Below, in pieces: positions 15,255-16,965 of a DNA stretch of 16,965 nt. The translations under genes were made by a program, and so were the position numbers. The DNA comes from WQUF01 sp031549885 (GTDB lineage Bacteria > Bacillota > Clostridia > Clostridiales > Clostridiaceae). The stretch lies in assembly GCA_031549885.1 (NCBI GenBank), contig JAVBPD010000104.1:1-16965 (forward strand). The letters are read 5' to 3'. Every line of letters starts with the position of its first letter. Position 1 is the stretch's first letter. Below the pieces are notes generated by a model. The model was not told where the DNA came from. It saw only the letters and a list, made by a program, of their open reading frames with translations, and made no database searches.

Positions 15255-15707
15255 TTGCCAAAGATATTTAATAAATTCATGAGTATAATTGGAGGAGTTG
15301 AGGACGACTACGAGGAAGATGACAGAGCATTGGAAGAGGACGATGAAGATGAAGAAGAAAAGAGATTACCTATAGCTCAAAGTAGGAGAGGGAGTAAAAT
15401 AGTCAATATGTATGAAAATAACTATACAAAAGTTAGTATAGTTAAAATGGAAAAATATGATGACACTGTAATAGTATGCAATGATTTAAAAGCAAGAAAA
15501 ATTGTGGTGTTTAACACTACTTTGCTTGAATCTCGAGAAGCACAAAGAAGCATAGATTTTATTTGTGGAGCTACGTTTGTTTTAGAAGCTGATCTTTCAG
15601 AAATTGAAAAGGGAGTATATATTGCTTCTCCAAGCAATGTTGAAGTAAGCAAGGATATAAAGGATTCTTTTTCTTCTACAAAGAATATATTTAATTGGTC
15701 AAGATAA
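15255..15707 (+). CDS. sepF: cell division protein SepF
   Basis: SepF binds the membrane through an N-terminal amphipathic helix and polymerises into rings that tether and bundle FtsZ. It is especially important where FtsA is absent or weak. The 150 residues show the helix (1-13, MPKIFNKFMSIIG), a very acidic linker (16-36), and the SepF core (about 57-132) including LKARKIVVFN, REAQRSIDFICG and KGVYIASPSNVEV. The start is TTG 15255 with an AGGGGGGAT site (15241-15249). Neither ylmG nor ylmH follows, although they commonly do between sepF and divIVA. Confidence 0.95.
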   Translation: MPKIFNKFMSIIGGVEDDYEEDDRALEEDDEDEEEKRLPIAQSRRGSKIVNMYENNYTKVSIVKMEKYDDTVIVCNDLKARKIVVFNTTLLESREAQRSIDFICGATFVLEADLSEIEKGVYIASPSNVEVSKDIKDSFSSTKNIFNWSR

Positions 15708-15911
15708 ATAAAAAAGACTTCATAAAGTGTATTTTTGATGACAATATTATAGATATTAGTTGTATTTTTGATAGAATGGGATTAAGCAGTAAATTTTAAA
15801 TTTAAATGGTTAGGCTTTTATAATGAAGTCAAAGTGACAAATTATTTGTGTTATTGAAAAGATTGTGAACTTTGAATATATTACATAAATTTTTAAAAGA
15901 GGTGGTTTTTT
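15708..15911. other. sepF-divIVA spacer with repeats, no gene
   Basis: No ORF longer than eight codons with a credible ribosome binding site is visible before divIVA. The spacer contains GACTTCAT (15716-15723) and its exact complement ATGAAGTC (15823-15830), each flanked by AAAG/CTTT, about 100 nt apart. It also has a 12-bp direct repeat TGTATTTTTGAT (15728-15739 and 15761-15772), an A/T palindromic patch (about 15791-15805), and the divIVA promoter. There is no canonical terminator after sepF. This may be a structured leader or scar tissue; I cannot tell which. Confidence 0.45.
15854..15882 (+). promoter_or_regulatory. sigma-A type promoter of divIVA
   Basis: TTGAAA (15854-15859), a 17-bp spacer and TATATT (15877-15882). 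Transcription would start near 15889, about 23 nt before the GTG start, just long enough to include the AGAGGTGG ribosome binding site. Confidence 0.65.
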
Positions 15912-16880
15912 GTGAAGATTACTCCAAGCGATATAACAAATAAAACATTTAAAAAATCTATAAGAGGTTATGATGCAGATGAAGTTGATGAATTCCTGGA
16001 TCTTATAGTGAAAGATTATGAAGGGCTTTATAAAGATAATTCAGCACTTAAAGAAAAAATTGATGCTCTATCAGATCAGCTAGAAAGATTTCTTAAAATG
16101 GAAAATACTATTCAAAATACTCTTGTTTTGGCTCAAGATGCATCAGAAAATGCAAAGCAAGCTGCTCAAAGAGAAGCTGATTTAATAGTGAAAACTGCTC
16201 AAGACAAAGCAAAAAATGCTATTGATACTTCACAGCAAAAAGCAATGATGATTTCAAGAGATTATGAAACAATAAAGCAAGACTTTTTTAAATTTAAGGC
16301 TTCATATAGAAATTTTATGACATCTCAATTAGAGCTTTTTAATTCTATGGAAAAAGAAATGAACAGAAATTATGAAATGCTTGAAAAAAAATCAAGTTCA
16401 AATAATACATATAATTACATTGAAGAAGAATATAGAAATAAAATAAGTTCCTTTGAAAGTGCAAAAGAATCAGCAAATAAAGATCCATTTAATTCTTCAA
16501 GCGATGATGATTACATATACACAGGACAAACTGATTTAAATAGGAATAGCAATATTATTTACCATGGCCTTCAAGATGTGGAAAATAAAGCAGATTCTGA
16601 AAAACAAGACATGTGGAGCAATCTTGAGAATATGGATAAAGGTTCTGAAAAAACATCAAATAATATATATTCAGCAAGTAAAGATGATTCTGATAATATT
16701 AGTACATATAAGGATTTTCAATATACAAATTATAACAACGATATGGATAAAAAAGTTAATATTAAAGATATTTTACCTGGAGGAAACGTTTATCCAATAA
16801 CAAAACTAGATAATTTAGATGAAGATGAACTTACAAATGTTAAAGACGATAATGATGATATAAAGAGTTTTGAAGCATGA
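15912..16880 (+). CDS. divIVA: cell division/polarity protein DivIVA with a long acidic C-terminal tail
   Basis: DivIVA binds negatively curved membranes at poles and septa and recruits other proteins. The N-terminal domain (1-60) is clear: ITPSDITNKTF, then SIRGYDADEVDEFLD. It keeps Arg18 but has Ile17 where B. subtilis DivIVA has the membrane-inserting Phe17. A coiled coil follows (about 30-160, with AQDASENAKQAAQREADLIV). Residues 161-322 are an extension rich in Asn, Asp, Ser and Lys, predicted disordered, ending in an aliphatic stretch (KVNIKDILPGGNVYPITKLD, 281-300) and an acidic tip. B. subtilis DivIVA is only 164 residues, so half of this protein is extra. The start is GTG 15912 with AGAGGTGG about 7 nt upstream. 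It has its own promoter and is followed by a terminator. Confidence 0.93.
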   Translation: MKITPSDITNKTFKKSIRGYDADEVDEFLDLIVKDYEGLYKDNSALKEKIDALSDQLERFLKMENTIQNTLVLAQDASENAKQAAQREADLIVKTAQDKAKNAIDTSQQKAMMISRDYETIKQDFFKFKASYRNFMTSQLELFNSMEKEMNRNYEMLEKKSSSNNTYNYIEEEYRNKISSFESAKESANKDPFNSSSDDDYIYTGQTDLNRNSNIIYHGLQDVENKADSEKQDMWSNLENMDKGSEKTSNNIYSASKDDSDNISTYKDFQYTNYNNDMDKKVNIKDILPGGNVYPITKLDNLDEDELTNVKDDNDDIKSFEA

Positions 16881-16899
16881 TAAGTTTTATATTCGTTTT

Positions 16900-16936
16900 A
16901 ACCTCACATTTTTAAATTATGCGGTGAGGTTTTTTT
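16900..16936 (+). terminator. rho-independent terminator after divIVA
   Basis: AACCTCAC (16900-16907) pairs with GTGAGGTT (16924-16931) across a 16-nt loop, and the T-run continues to 16936. It lies 19 bp past the divIVA stop. Confidence 0.8.
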
Positions 16937-16952
16937 ATTATTTTTAAAATTT

Positions 16953-16965
16953 AGGAGGATTAATG
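16953..16965 (+). other. ribosome binding site and ATG of the next gene (cut by window end)
   Basis: A perfect AGGAGG (16953-16958) precedes ATG 16963-16965 by 4 nt. Only the start codon is inside the window, so the product cannot be identified. Because a terminator lies just upstream and only about 16 bp remain between them, read-through or a promoter overlapping the terminator would be needed to express it. Confidence 0.6.

Noticed and set aside
15728..15772. 12-bp direct repeats in the sepF-divIVA spacer as a CRISPR or attachment site
   Set aside because: There are only two short copies, no cas or integrase genes, and no tRNA nearby.
16564..16800. Plus-strand 78-codon ORF inside the divIVA tail
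   Set aside because: The divIVA frame continues without interruption to its stop and terminator. The overlapping frame is K/I-rich as expected from A-rich DNA and has no ribosome binding site.

Overview
The window is a stretch of chromosome from a low-GC, spore-forming Firmicute, most likely Clostridium sensu stricto or a close relative. The evidence is the strongly A/T-biased base composition, AGGAGG-type ribosome binding sites on nearly every gene, SpoVD- and SpoVE-type cell-wall genes, the Gram-positive division genes sepF, divIVA, sbp and DUF881, and a MurE with the DNPR motif of meso-diaminopimelate-adding enzymes. It is a division and cell wall (dcw) cluster with two housekeeping genes on its left flank. 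I see no mobile element, CRISPR array, tRNA or rRNA.

Layout. 1-209 is a leader with several small palindromes. 210-1163 (+) is a short threonine dehydratase. It faces ychF (-, 1256-2350), and two hairpin terminators lie between them. The ychF/mraZ divergent region (2351-2590) holds a near-consensus promoter for ychF overlapped by a long palindrome. It also holds the control region of the dcw cluster: a SigH-like promoter, a TATAAT box and tandem AAAGTGG MraZ boxes. Unit 1 (2591-11731) is mraZ, rsmH, ftsL, spoVD, murE, murF, mraY and a SpoVE/FtsW-type SEDS gene. A long stem-loop without a U-tract interrupts it between spoVD and murE, and a strong terminator closes it at 11751-11805. Unit 2 starts from its own promoter (11804-11833): ftsQ/divIB, a DUF881 gene, sbp and a second DUF881 gene. 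A second SigH-like promoter precedes the yggS/ylmE-type gene and sepF (14586-15707). divIVA follows a 204-bp spacer with its own promoter and ends in a terminator. The ribosome binding site and ATG of one more gene close the window.

Together the genes make the lipid-linked cell-wall precursor (MurE, MurF, MraY). They polymerise and cross-link it at the septum (SEDS protein plus class B PBP) and scaffold the division machinery (FtsL, FtsQ, SepF, DivIVA, and probably Sbp and the DUF881 proteins). murD, murG, murC, murB, ftsA, ftsZ, the spoIIGA-sigE-sigG block and ylmG/ylmH, which accompany these genes in various Firmicutes, are absent here and are presumably elsewhere in the genome.

I found no clearly new multi-gene system. 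The most interesting items are regulatory and architectural: two SigH-like promoters of identical geometry, the MraZ operator, the palindrome on the ychF promoter, the terminator/promoter pair that splits the cluster, the unusual spoVD-murE hairpin, the odd sepF-divIVA spacer, and a long acidic C-terminal tail on DivIVA.
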